The position numbers and the translations under genes are program-made. The notes below the pieces were generated by a model, which was not told where the DNA came from, searched no databases, and worked only from the letters and a program-made list of their open reading frames with translations. A stretch of DNA of 64,000 nt from Notamacropus eugenii (lineage: Eukaryota; Chordata; Mammalia; Diprotodontia; Macropodidae): the NCBI RefSeq assembly GCF_028372415.1, contig NC_092872.1:263525008-263589007 (forward strand), read 5' to 3'. Positions 1 through 10,284 of this stretch are shown here, piece after piece. How positions within the stretch are numbered: position 1 is the first letter of the stretch; the number at the start of each line of letters is the position of its first letter.

Positions 1-779
1 AAAGTCACTAAACTTTTTTTAAATGGACAGAATATTAACATTATATATTTCTTATTTCAACTCACTGAAATAGTTGGATATTTTAGAATTTTGGAAGAAG
101 TACTTTAGTAGATTTATTGCATATTATATATTAGATATGTTTATGTACACATACATATGTAAATATACATGTATATACATGCGTACACAAATACATACAT
201 GTATGTATACATCTGTGATTAGAACTTCATATGTGCAATTCCATAATTCTGCAGAGAATATTATTGCCTATAAGGGAAAATCTCTGGAGAGGTATGACCT
301 AAACTTACAGTCCTAACTAGTCATGTTTCTGTGCATGGAGTGATCACTTTATCTTTGTTATAAACCATTACTTCTTATATAAAACAGAGATAAATTGATT
401 ATAATGTGCACATTTTAAAGCTGTTTAAGAATTAGATAATCGATTGTAAGTGTGCAGGAAAGATAACTGATTTTGAAGATTTCAAACTCTGGCTTTGATG
501 TTCTGTACCTGCACATGCTTGGGCAAATCATTTAAAGCTAAAGACTCAAATATTCTCATGTCTAAGATGAAGGTATTGATGACGAATATGATCTAAAATA
601 TCACTTAGAGAAATAATTCTAAAATCCTGTAGTTCTTAAGTATTTTCTCATTTTTACCTGTTATTACAAAAAATTAGAAGGAAATTGTCTTAAGAAAATA
701 TCGTAGGCCTTTCTAGCTTTACCCATGAAGTGTAGTACATCTCAGAGATTATTTGAGCCTGTGACTATAACAAGATTAT
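1..779. other. Gene-free AT-rich sequence
   Basis: I see no gene or confident repeat here. Positions 137-215 hold a degenerate run of TACATA/TGTATA-type words, an eroded CA/TA simple repeat. The short open frame at 74-316 is built partly from that run and has no recognisable domain. Confidence 0.6.
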
Positions 780-784
780 GTGTG

Positions 785-839
<55 letters not shown>

Positions 840-857
840 GTGTGTGTGTGTATGTAG
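780..857. repeat. (TA)n(TG)n microsatellite
   Basis: Alternating TA then TG dinucleotides run almost unbroken, with a single C (GCG) interruption near 834. Compound TA/TG repeats of this kind recur through the window. Confidence 0.95.
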
Positions 858-1689
858 TTATAAGGAAATAACTTTCTAGTGTATTAATTCAATAAATAGA
901 TCCCTCTATCCATCAATCCTGGACAAATGACAATGAATTTTGACTTGTCTTCTTACTTTTAAAAATAGTCGTGGTCATAGTCATAAATTTAGAGCTATAA
1001 GTGACCTTAAAAACCACTGAGTCTAACTTCTCATTTTACAGCGAAGAAAATGAAACCAATAAATATCAAGTATTTTACTCATGACCACATTTCTAATGAA
1101 CTCAGTTTTACTTTTACTTTTTACATATTTGCAATTTGATTATATCATAATTTTATGTGACTAAACCACCTTATTTCATCACATTTTATTTTAAATATTG
1201 CCTATATGAAAAGAGGAAAAAAACCATTGAATTCAAAAGTGAAAATATCAAACTGATTTGGTTGAAGGATTATTTTGAAAATCACCTTTACATTATACTT
1301 TACAAATCTTTAAATCACGCATTCATTTGTTTATTGATTGATTTTTTATAAAATATTCTTACCATAGCCTGGAATATAGGACCAGGGGAAATTTAGATTT
1401 AGAAGTTTAATACAAATTTTCCAAATAAGATTCAACCCCCCAAAAAACATGGCTGTGGCATTGATCACATATTACCTTAATGGAAACTCTGTGAAAAGGA
1501 CCCTAGGAGATGGATTTTGAAGGAATCTTGAATCAAAGTTAATTAAATGAAATCAGGACAGATTACCATCTTCAGCAGAGTTTGTAAGATTCTGTATGTA
1601 GTAGTTTGCAAGAGATACTCAAAAGAGTTCAATAAGGTTACAAAAAATTAGTGTATTGAGAAGGCACAGAATTCACTCCCCTTATGTGA
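858..1689. other. Gene-free stretch with a faint MIR-like core
   Basis: Around 985-1075 the sequence reads like the MIR/CORE-SINE core (a variant of 'cattttacagatgaggaaactgagg'-type text, seen here as cattttacagcgaagaaaatga). The rest is unclassified AT-rich sequence. The 64-codon frame at 1157-1351 has no protein-like features. Confidence 0.4.
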
Positions 1690-1850
1690 TGCTATTTGGG
1701 GAGAGTGGCATAGAAGAAATAGTATTAAAGTTCAAACCCGAGGACCAAGTTCAAATCCCTTCTCTTTCACTTACTAGTTGTTTGATCTTAGCAAATCCTC
1801 TCCTTTTATTTCTATTGAATGATGAGAGTATCACATGAAGAGATTATAAT
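1690..1850 (+). repeat. MIR/MAR1-like CORE-SINE fragment
   Basis: The order of short words is that of a CORE-SINE in sense orientation: a 'caagttcaaatccc' B-box-like segment, then 'cttactagttgtttgatctta' (from 'actagctgtgtgacctt'), then a weakened 'caaatcctctc...tgaatgatgagag' tail. It is heavily mutated, so it is old. Confidence 0.6.
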
Positions 1851-3110
1851 CTTTTTTTAGCTTTAAATCAATTATACTCTTTCACTGTCCCAAAGAATCT
1901 TAACTTGGTTATGACCTTCTTATACAATGAGCACTGACGAATCCTACCAAGGTAGAAAGGATTTAAATGCCTGAATATCTATCATTTGAAGTGCAGGCTA
2001 ACTAAATTCAGCATTAATTATTTATCATTTTTGCAAGAGATTAATAAATTGTCTAGTCACACTCACTATTGGAGACTTTCTACCAAAGTCACAAAATCAC
2101 AGTACCAAAGAATCTCAGAAGCTGAAAATTGCATGGAAGATCAAAAACAATCTTGTCCAACCTATATTCAAAAGCAATTTTTACTATAATATCCCTGACA
2201 AAAGGCATCCAAACTTGGTTTAAAGAGTTCAGGGGGAGAGGGAGGAGATCCTACCTCTATATGCAGTCTATTTTAATTTTGGAAAACTCTAAATTTTAGA
2301 AAATTTTTTTTCCTGACTTCAAGAGTAAATTGGTGCTTTTGTAATTTCTTTTAAATTTCCCTATAGTCTTTGTTTTCTTCTGGACATCTCAGGATTGTCA
2401 GTGTCCTTGGTAAATGGTGATGTTCATAATTAAATACATTTCTTTGTTGTACTCTGACTCAATTCTCATATTGACCAGGAGCCTAGTGGCATCTACTGAG
2501 TGTGGCAGTGGAGAGGGTACACATATTGATAAAATAACAGATCCAGAAATATAAGAGTAATAGATACAGTCAAGTAGGATGAACTTCTCAGATAAAACAA
2601 CCTGATAAGCCAACAAAAATATCAATTGAGCTTAATAGTTAATATCCTCTTTTGTCTTAAATGATCAGTTCAATTGAATTGATCATCTTGAGTGCAAAAT
2701 CATAGAAACCCATTATATCTCTCACATTTTCCTGGTAAATGTATCCCCTTCATCTCCATGAATTCTCAAGGTTGATTGCTAATAGCTGTAAACCTTTCAC
2801 TGCTGGTTACTAAAAGGATCTTTCAATGTATGTCAGATGGACCTGCTAATTTAAATACACTAAAGTGACTAAAAATCAGTCAAGCAGGCAGTCATAACTA
2901 CCCTATGCAGAATCATGGAAAATTTAGGTTGCCCTCTACTTCCTGTGACCATTGCAGATATAGAACAGGGGAGGAGAATGCTGATGTAGTTGGTCAATGA
3001 AAATCATTTGGGAATAACAGAGATTAAGGACAGAGGGTATTCTGAACATTTCCCATTTCATGAAACCTTCCACATTTTTACTTTAAAATGCAGCTTTTCA
3101 CAGATCTCTT
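1851..3110. other. Gene-free AT-rich sequence
   Basis: No recognisable gene, and no repeat I can name with confidence. Frames at 1986-2189 and 2398-2625 are short, lack domain signatures and have no splice or start context to support them. Confidence 0.5.
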
Positions 3111-3330
3111 TATATGGTTGGTTGTTGCCCTTTCTTCTTGAAGAGGACTAAAATGTCATCACTATCCTAGAGTCAAGTTATAATATGTCCAACTGTGGCT
3201 TCTCAGACCAATACGAGGCCAGAATGTTCTACCTCAGAGTGGGCACGAATAGTCCACATGAACATCTGTGGTGGATTGTCTACATTTGTGTATCTCCCAT
3301 TTCCTTTACACTACTTTAATTCTTCTCTTA
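3111..3330. repeat. Unclassified dispersed repeat (candidate)
   Basis: The text 'ttgttgccctttcttcttgaagaggactaaaatgtcatc', read in parts, resembles a dispersed mammalian repeat with a 'gttcttgaagaggacca...gacatca' signature that I remember but cannot name. The match is from memory and the copy is degraded. Confidence 0.3.
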
Positions 3331-3339
3331 GTATGAGAC

Positions 3340-3540
3340 TATAATTAAAGGTGGAATGGACCTTATAGAATGTCTAGTAAAATTATGTCTTTTTACACTT
3401 GAGAAAACTGAGGATTATAAATGATAAATTATGTGTCCAAGTTCATACAGATGGTAAATTGTAAAACCAAATCTGAAGTTTTGTCTTCTCTTTTTAAATC
3501 AAGTTACTTTTCCACTGCAGAACACTGATTCACTTTAACT
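3340..3540 (-). repeat. MIR-like CORE-SINE fragment
   Basis: Contains 'tttttacacttgagaaaactgagg' and then 'gtccaagttcatacagatggtaaat', the reverse-orientation MIR layout (core, then the antisense of the tRNA-like half). Diverged and old. Confidence 0.55.
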
Positions 3541-5180
3541 GTGCTCACACAAAAATAAAACATCTTGCTCACCGACTGTAGCGCAACCCATCGTAGCAGT
3601 ATTCCTTTAGACAAAGGTTTCCCAGTGGCAACTTCTTTTATTCTCCATTTCCTAAGATAAAAACCTAGTGCTGGATTACTGAGGAAGATTTGGAAGCATT
3701 ATTTCTAGGTCTGTAAAAATAGTATATTTGACACGTGTTCTTTGTGGCTAATGCACCCTGGAGTCTATCTGGTAGAGACTGTATTCATGTGATAGTGTTT
3801 GAAGGTCAGAAAATTGTATTGTTGCCTGATAAATGCTTATGATTCCAATAAATGAATATATCTAATGAAGTGTATTTCTATAGGAGAGTATATTATTAAG
3901 ATCAAGATCAGAGGATGAGATTGGGGTCCATTTAAAATATCAAATTCCTAACATTTAACAAGAATAATTTAAACAGCAAGAAAAGTAAATGTCTGAATAA
4001 TCTTTAGTAGAGTAGGTGAGGACTTAACATTTTTTGCATTAGAAAATAGAGTTACTTAGTTTTTCAACACAAAGACTATCAGTTGTTTTTTTTTTTTTTT
4101 TTTTTTTTTATAATCTTTGGACACAGTTTCTCAGTCAGTATAATCCTTTGGGATATGGATCGAACTAGGTGATCGCTGAAGTTCTTCTAACTTACCTTCT
4201 TCTAATCATCATTTTATGCTACTTACCATGCAAAAGAATCATGATCGGGGCCTACATTGAATAAATAGTTGAACCTTTCTAGATCTGGTCTCCAAATCAT
4301 GCACAGAAAATAATTTTTGGATGTACATATATATGAACCCAGAAAAATATTCAGAGATCTCAGATCATGTGGGACAATCAAATTACAGGCCACAATTCTC
4401 ATCTCAAAGCAAAATCAAATGTTTGGTAATATGTAATGTCCTTTAAAATAACTTTTTTGATTTTGAGTGACTAACCTAACATAAGTGGCCCTTATATTCT
4501 CATTCATAAAATGATGATATTAGGGGATGTGGCTTCTAGGATCATTTCAAGAGCTAAATATTCATATGGTAGAAGCATGCATTATCAATTCATGCCTCTT
4601 CCCCAGCCTGGTTGATATAATTTAAAAATAAAGAAATCACAGAGACAATGACGTGTCAAGATTTTAAATGGAACAAATGTAATGACATCAGTTCTTCATA
4701 CCTCCCTTACTAGGTATGAATAAATTCTCAGTAAAAGTAGATGGCCAACTATGTGATCAACTTGACATTTACTGACAGAAGATCAGTACTCACATACTTG
4801 GGAGAACATTAAAAAAAGTTCATTGCTAGTTCTAGATACAAATATGTTGTAGTAGAACTTTAAACCTATGAAATCTGGCAGTATGGAAAAGATCCATCTT
4901 TTAAACAAGAACCTAGTCTCTGAGCTAAAATTGCTGTTCACTTGTTGGTAAGAAGGGATGTTTCTTACCTCTCCCACCACATGTGAAATCAGGCATACGT
5001 ATGAGACAGGAAATGCTGTAATGAAAAGTTATTAAGACCACTAAATAAAGATATAGTGGCACTGTAGGAATCTCTAAGGAGTAGCATCATTGGAAGAGAA
5101 GAGCTCCAACATAGATTTAAAAGACAATTACTTCTGGTTTTCTAGAATCCAGATTCTGAAATTAAAAAGCCTCTGATTTG
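3541..5180. other. Gene-free stretch with a poly(T) tract
   Basis: Mostly unclassified AT-rich sequence. A run of 24 T lies at 4086-4109, possibly the tail of an eroded minus-strand retrotransposon, although I cannot recognise the body beside it. No protein-like frame is visible. Confidence 0.5.
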
Positions 5181-6090
5181 ACTTCCAGGAGCCAAGATAG
5201 CAGAGTCAGCAGTAAATTGCTGTAACTCTCCCATAATCACCTTTAAACAAATATAAAATAGTGCCCCCAAACAAATCCTTAAAAAGAAGAACTGTCAAAA
5301 AATGGGATAAAAAAATATTTTAACCCATTAAACTTGAAAAATCAGCAACAAATGCTTCTCTTATGGGGAAAAAGTAAATGAAATCCAGGACAAGAAATGT
5401 CCTAGCAAGCCAGCAGCAAGACCAACCTCAGCAAAGCAGTGATAGATTCTGAGCCCCAGTGTGGTGGAGCAGACAGCCACCAGTCTGGCACCCCTCATGC
5501 ATCAGCATAACTCTAAGCAAACATGAAACCTCCAGTGGGCAGAACTTCAAATGCTTTAGCATAGACCTAGGCAAACAAGCAGCCTCCAGACTCTAGCTCC
5601 CAGGCTGTCATATGTGACCAACAGACAGCTTCTAGAACACAGACCTTGATGCGCTTCAGTGTAGCCTGGGGAAGCAGAAACACCCTACTTGCCTCAACAG
5701 AGGCCAGGCACCAGTACTAGAACCTTGGCCGAGTACCAGGTAAGCTGCTAGTCCCCTACAGTTTCCAGCAGCTCCAGTGACCCTCCCCCAACTTCTCCAA
5801 CTCACTACAGAATCAGACATGAAGCTTCCTCATGGGTTTCAGAGCAAGATCAGTGCAGCACCTGGCAAACAGGTAAACAGTACCAGGCAAATCAAGACCT
5901 GTAGCATCTGACACAAGAAGCATGAGACAGTACCCCTTCCACCAAAGGATTTATGCTCAAATTGAAAAATAAGAAAAAGGTCAAAAACCAAACAAAATGC
6001 AACAACAAAAAGGAATCTGACCACAGAACCGTATGATGGTGACAGGGAAGACCCAGACCCAAACTCAGAAGAGGACCACAAAGCCAAAAC
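5181..6090 (+). other. L1 A 5'UTR
   Basis: This is the promoter-bearing leader of L1 A. An AAGATAG word at 5194-5200 sits where the other copies have AAGATGG, so the YY1-like site has lost one base. Between about 5500 and 5690 phrases of the type 'agcata..ct..gcaaac..g...cctcca' recur at about 50 and 100 bp spacing, suggesting short degenerate tandem units in the leader. Confidence 0.7.
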
Positions 6091-6480
6091 AGTGATGGAA
6101 AGAACTCAGGAAGAGCTAAAAAAGAACTTAAAAATCACATAAAAGAGGTGGAAGAAAAATTGGGAAAAGAAATGAAAACAATGCAAGAGAATTATGAAAA
6201 AAATGCCAACAGCTTGGAAAAAGAATACAACTGCTTTAAAAATAAAATTGGCCAAATGGAAAAGTAAGTACAAAAACCTAACTGAGGAAAACAACTCCTT
6301 AAAAGTTTGAATTGGGCAAGTGGAAGATAATGACTCTATGAGTCAATAAGAATTAATCAAACAAATTTTTAAAATGAAAACAAAATAGAAGAAAATATAA
6401 GATATCTTATTAGAAAAACAACTAACCTGAAAAATAGATTCATGAGAGACAATAGTGGAATCATTGGATCACCTAAAACA
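6090..6480 (+). pseudogene. L1 A ORF1 remnant (coiled-coil and start of RRM)
   Basis: L1 ORF1p is an RNA-binding chaperone that trimerises through a coiled coil. Across shifting frames this stretch encodes the heptad-like coiled-coil text (for example EEKLGKEMKTMQENYEKN) and then the run leading to the RRM (ENIRYLIRKTTNLKNRFM). In-frame stops and frameshifts break it, and the RRM remainder and C-terminal domain are deleted. Confidence 0.75.
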
Positions 6481-6784
6481 AGAATCAAAGGGAAAACCTG
6501 GACAGTGGAATAGAAACATGAGATGGTGGGTGATGCACATAATTTGGACCTTACTGTCATCAGTATTGGCTCACAGATGGAATTCTGTATACAATCATTT
6601 GAATATAGATATCTATCTTACTTGGCAGGAAAGTAAGAAGAGAGAAGATTAAGCAAAGGGTGAGAAATGGCAGAAGAAAGGACAGAGCAGGGGAGATGGT
6701 AGATAGAAGCAAAATACTGATGAAGAGAAAAAGAGTGAAAGGAGAAGACAAAAAAGGAGGACACATAGGATGTAGAGAAACACA

Positions 6785-7142
6785 CAGTAATCATAACGGT
6801 GAATGTGAATGGGATGAAGTCTTCCATAAAATGGAAACAGATAGCACAATAGATCAAAAACCAGACTCCTATAGTATGTTGTATACAAGAAACATAATTG
6901 AAGCAGGAGGAGATAAAGAGAATAAAGGTAAGGGGCTGGAGCAGAATCTATTATGATTTAGCTGAAGTAAAAATAAATAAATAAAAGTAAATGTAGCAAT
7001 CTTCACTTCAAAGCAACAGCAAAATAGATCCAATTAAAAGATAAAAGAAAGGAAATTATATCTTGCCAAAAGGTACCACATACAATGAAGTAGTATCAAT
7101 ACATACATTACATGCCCCAACTGGCATAGCATCCAAATTCTT
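6785..7142 (+). pseudogene. L1 A ORF2 N-terminus (AP-type endonuclease remnant)
   Basis: The frame opens with the L1 endonuclease N-terminal phrase VIITVNVNGM in slightly altered form (VIITVNVNGMKSSIKWKQ), followed by a degraded match to the QE(T/S)H region. In L1 this domain nicks target DNA at TTTT/AA. The frame is broken and is interrupted at 7142 by the CRIPT retrocopy. Confidence 0.75.
7126..7142. repeat. Target-site duplication, left copy (CRIPT retrocopy)
   Basis: ATAGCATCCAAATTCTT, 17 bp, occurs here and again at 8769-8785 with no mismatch. The two copies bracket the CRIPT insertion exactly. The junction reads TTCTT/AAAGG, close to the L1 endonuclease consensus TTTT/AA. Confidence 0.95.
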
Positions 7143-7163
7143 TTTTTAAATGTCAAATACAAC

Positions 7164-7169
7164 TTTAAT
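7164..7169 (-). promoter_or_regulatory. Polyadenylation signal ATTAAA of the CRIPT retrocopy
   Basis: TTTAAT on the plus strand reads ATTAAA in the sense of the retrocopy. It is the most common variant of AATAAA and lies about 16 nt upstream of the tail remnant, the normal distance for an mRNA 3' end. It therefore marks the end of the parental transcript. Confidence 0.8.
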
Positions 7170-8370
7170 TACTTTTCATAAACATTTCCAAACTTAAATA
7201 AGAATGTAGAGTGCTTATACCCCACATTCTGCTTCCTGTAAGGACGCCATCACTTTCACATATTTCTCATACACCCCAACATTTTAAAGGAAAAAAAAAG
7301 ATTTTTTACCTTGCTGTATAACTATCTCCCAAGAAGTACTTCCTTTCAACAGCAGAGATATCAAAAATACAAAGATACATCAAGAACATTCTTCTTTAAC
7401 ACCCAATACTGGATTTAGGGGACTTTATGTACAAAATTCTAGCAATGCTTATCCATTCATATCATTTACAGGATTCATATTATTGCTGTTTTCTGGCAGG
7501 GGGAGAGGGTGAAGAATTTGATTTCTGCTTCTGTGGCTTTCACAAACAATAATGATTATTTCCCCATGCTGGTCAACATAGACAGGCGCCATTCTCCTGA
7601 CATTCCTAATACTCGCTGAATTCACAGAAATACTACTGCTTCTGAGCTATTCCTGGGGTTTGTCTGCCTGGGGTCTGCGGGGGAAACTGAGGCAAAGGTA
7701 TAGGAGAAGTATTCATTCTATTTTTACTACTCCTTAGAAGGACTCTTTCTCTTTTCTATGGGAATGAAAATCCTAAAACTTTCAAACCCTCTTCAGTATG
7801 GTCTAAATAGTAGGTGAGTAAGTAGAATGGCTACCTTAGCTACCATGGTCTCTAATAAAGTCTTATCAAAATTTCAAAGGTTAGCTGCCCTTTTAATTTC
7901 TGATTAGCTAAAGGATGCTGGTACTAAGAGTCATCTATCTTGTCACAGGAGACAAATAATGATCTTGGTTGCCAAGGTTCACTGCTGTCTGTGCAGTATT
8001 GGCAAACTTCTAATGTTTCCATCCCTTTGGAAAAATCGTCCTCAGAAAAAAAGGGGGAAATGATTTAACTAAATATGGTAAGCACAAAGTGTAGAAAGGA
8101 CTGGAAAAACCTTTTCATTAAATCTGCCCTATTAAGCCTGGTAAAAAGTTTGTAAAAATGTTATCAATTGCAGATATTAGTCATATTTTATACTATTCAT
8201 GGTTTCTTGAAAGAAAAGAGGAAGGCTCTGAACATTGGTCTAATATTAGCCATTTGTCTTGAAATATTGTTTTAAAATTAGTATGTACAAGTTATAGCTT
8301 GTAAAACATAGCAGAAAATAAAAATCATATAGAAATCTAGAAGTGGAAGCCAGAAAGTCAATCAGTGCAA

Positions 8371-8676
8371 CTAAACAGATGTTTGCTTGTAGTGTTTGGT
8401 ATCCAAAACCTTCTTTCCACACATTGAACAAATGCCCTTTTTGTAAGCACAACCTTGGCAATAATGAGAACCCAGCTGATGCACAGAACTTTTACAAATT
8501 CTGCAAGTGGAGAACTTATTCTTGCCATATGAGTTAAATCTTATTGTCTTTGAAGTTAAAGCCTTGTTTTCATTTAATTTCCTTCCACCACTTTCTGTTG
8601 TGTTCCTTGCTCCATCCTTCTGAGTCTCAGGAGTAATAATAGTATCAAGTTTCTTTTCACACTTTTCACAAACCAT
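8371..8676 (-). CDS. CRIPT: CRIPT-like protein, intact retrocopy frame (101 aa)
   Basis: CRIPT binds the third PDZ domain of PSD-95 through its C-terminus at synapses and has also been linked to the spliceosome. The frame is 101 codons, the same length as human CRIPT as I remember it, with no stop or frameshift. It starts MVCEKCEKKL. All four CxxC pairs are present (C3/C6, C58/C61, C73/C76, C83/C86), as expected for zinc-binding clusters, and it ends in the PDZ ligand QTSV. The start is fixed by the conserved N-terminus. Compared with my memory of the human protein about 11 residues differ, including positions 19, 45, 48, 49, 68 and 95, in a family that is nearly invariant among mammals. That suggests relaxed constraint. 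It is probably an unexpressed retropseudogene with a surviving frame; a retrogene is possible but unproven. Confidence 0.9.
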   Translation of the reverse strand: MVCEKCEKKLDTIITPETQKDGARNTTESGGRKLNENKALTSKTIRFNSYGKNKFSTCRICKSSVHQLGSHYCQGCAYKKGICSMCGKKVLDTKHYKQTSV

Positions 8677-8768
8677 CCTGTTAGAGGCATCAGTTTAATT
8701 ACCTTTGTAACAGCACAGATTTCTTTGAAATACAAACAAGCCTCTGGCTGGGAGCCTCCTTCTGGGTT

Positions 8769-8785
8769 ATAGCATCCAAATTCTT
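8769..8785. repeat. Target-site duplication, right copy (CRIPT retrocopy)
   Basis: Exact second copy of the 17-bp word at 7126-7142. Sequence to its right (TTAAAGGAGAAGTTAAATGA, overlapping its last two bases) continues the interrupted L1 A. Confidence 0.95.
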
Positions 8786-9540
8786 AAAGGAGAAGTTAAA
8801 TGATTACAAGTTCATGATCCCAAAAGAGATAGAGAATATTCTGAAATACAAAATAGACAATTTTGGATATAGTAAAGTAAAACTTTTACAGAAACAAAAT
8901 CAATGCAACCAAGATTAGAAAGAAAGCAGAAAGCTGGGAAATAATCTTTACAACAAATGGTGGCCAAGAACTGAAAAGAGAGGGGATGTCAATCAATTGG
9001 GGAATTGCTGAACAAGTTGTGGCATATGAATGTAATGGAATACTATTGTGCTATAAGAAATGTGATGAACTGTAAGATTTCAGAGAGGCTTAGAAGGACC
9101 TGTATGAACTGATGCTGAGTGAAAGGAGCAGAACCAGGAGAACTCTGTACACAGAAACAATCACAATGTGTGAGGAATTTTTCTGGTAGACTTGGGCCTT
9201 CAAAGCAATTCAAGGACCTAAAACATTCCCAATGGACTCTTGAGGCAAAATACCTTCCATATCCAGAGGAAGAACTATGGAATTGGATCACAGAATGAAG
9301 CAGAATATTTTCTTTTATGTTTTGTTTTGTTTTGTTTTTTCTCATAGTTTCTCCCATTCATTTTAATTCTTCTATGCAACATGACCAATGGGAAAATGTG
9401 TTTAATGAGAATATATATGTAGAATTCATATGATTGCATTCTGTCTCAAAGAGGGAGGGGGGAGGAAAGGGGAGGAAGGGAGAGAAAATCTAAGACTTAT
9501 AGAAGTGATTGTAGAAAACTGAAAACAAATAAATGAATAA
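8786..9540 (+). mobile_element. L1 A 3' part: ORF2 C-terminus and 3'UTR
   Basis: After the CRIPT insertion the L1 continues with a few bases of endonuclease text, then jumps to the ORF2 C-terminal region (degraded match to KTNANKIRKEAENWE-type sequence near 8880-8945), and then the 3'UTR. The landmark 'caattggggaattgctgaacaagttgtgg' in short pieces and 'ggaatactattgtgctataag' are typical of marsupial L1 3' ends. A GT-rich/TTTTG tract and a purine-rich 'ggagggggg' run precede a weak A-rich end. Confidence 0.8.
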
Positions 9541-9599
9541 GAAAAGAAAAATCTGTATGAAGTTTAAGGAAAATATAGAACTACAGCATGCTGTCCTTT

Positions 9600-10280
9600 T
9601 GTGGTTTAAAAGCTAAATAAGAATTTTTAGATAATATTTTAGTCTGCATGGCAAAAATGTACATAAAAGAAAAAATCTCACTAAAGAAACAAAACAGAGA
9701 ACAATGGATTGAGAATTTATATAAAAACAGAGAAATGAAGGACAATCTAGAAGAAGAGACACAAAAAGCAACAACTAAAATAAAACAGTGTCACTATGCA
9801 AGCAAAACATACTCAGCTTGAAGATAGCATGGACAAAGGCAACCTAAGAATCATCGATCTCCCAGAAGAATATGACAGGATAAAAAACCCACTAATATCA
9901 CAATGTAGAAAATAATGGAAGAGCATTTCCTATAATTTCTAAACATAGAATGTGAAAATGTAATTGGAAGAATTCACAGAAGGGTTTCAGAAAAAAACCT
10001 CATGGTGTCTACTTGAAGACAATTAGTATTTAAATTTAATAATTCCATTCAGACACAACACATTTGCCAAACCATCAAGACAAAGTCCTCAAATACAAGA
10101 GAAAGAGATATTAAAATAATTCAAGAGTATTCCATAACCACTAGGAAAAAAAAAGAGAAAGCAATGGAGTAATATGTTCTGAAATGCAATGGACTTCAGG
10201 ATACAGAACAGGGTGATTTATCCTGCGAATCTCTGCTTAATACTGCACGATAAAATATTGAAATTCAATAATTAAGAGAT
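9600..10280 (+). pseudogene. Ancient L1 ORF1 remnant
   Basis: Plus-strand translation in pieces gives L1 ORF1-like text: QLEDSMDKGNLRIIDLPEEY (the stretch joining coiled coil and RRM), later VIYPANL near the C-terminal domain, and a poor match between. It has many stops. It is more diverged than the other ORF1 copies and belongs to an older subfamily. Confidence 0.6.
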
Positions 10281-10284
10281 ATTT

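Larger units (their letters stand above)
7143..8768 (-). mobile_element. CRIPT: Processed retrocopy of CRIPT mRNA (about 1.6 kb)
   Basis: This insertion is an intronless mRNA copy in minus orientation: about 92 bp of 5'UTR (8677-8768), the CRIPT frame (8371-8676), about 1.2 kb of 3'UTR, and a T tract at the left edge (7141-7147, partly within the duplication) that is the remains of the poly(A) tail. An ATTAAA signal lies 16-21 nt from the tail. The perfect 17-bp duplication and the TTCTT/AA nick site show L1-mediated reverse transcription. The host is the ORF2 region of L1 A, so this insertion is younger than L1 A. No promoter was carried in that I can see. Confidence 0.93.
5181..9540 (+). 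mobile_element. L1 'A', LINE-1 with internal deletions, split by a CRIPT retrocopy
   Basis: A plus-strand L1 that begins with ACTTCCAGGAGCCAAGATAG, the usual start of L1 copies in this window. It runs through a 5'UTR (to about 6090), a broken ORF1 (about 6090-6480), part of the inter-ORF spacer, the start of the ORF2 endonuclease (about 6785-7142), then after the CRIPT insertion resumes at 8786. It ends with the ORF2 C-terminus and a 3'UTR containing the 'ggaatactattgtgctataagaaatg' landmark. Most of ORF2, including the whole reverse-transcriptase core, is missing. Stops and frameshifts are everywhere, so it is dead and old. I found no clear target-site duplication. Confidence 0.85.

Noticed and set aside
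8343..8537. Plus-strand frame of 64 codons
   Set aside because: It is the antisense shadow of the CRIPT coding frame; 8246-8461 on the minus strand is an out-of-phase shadow.
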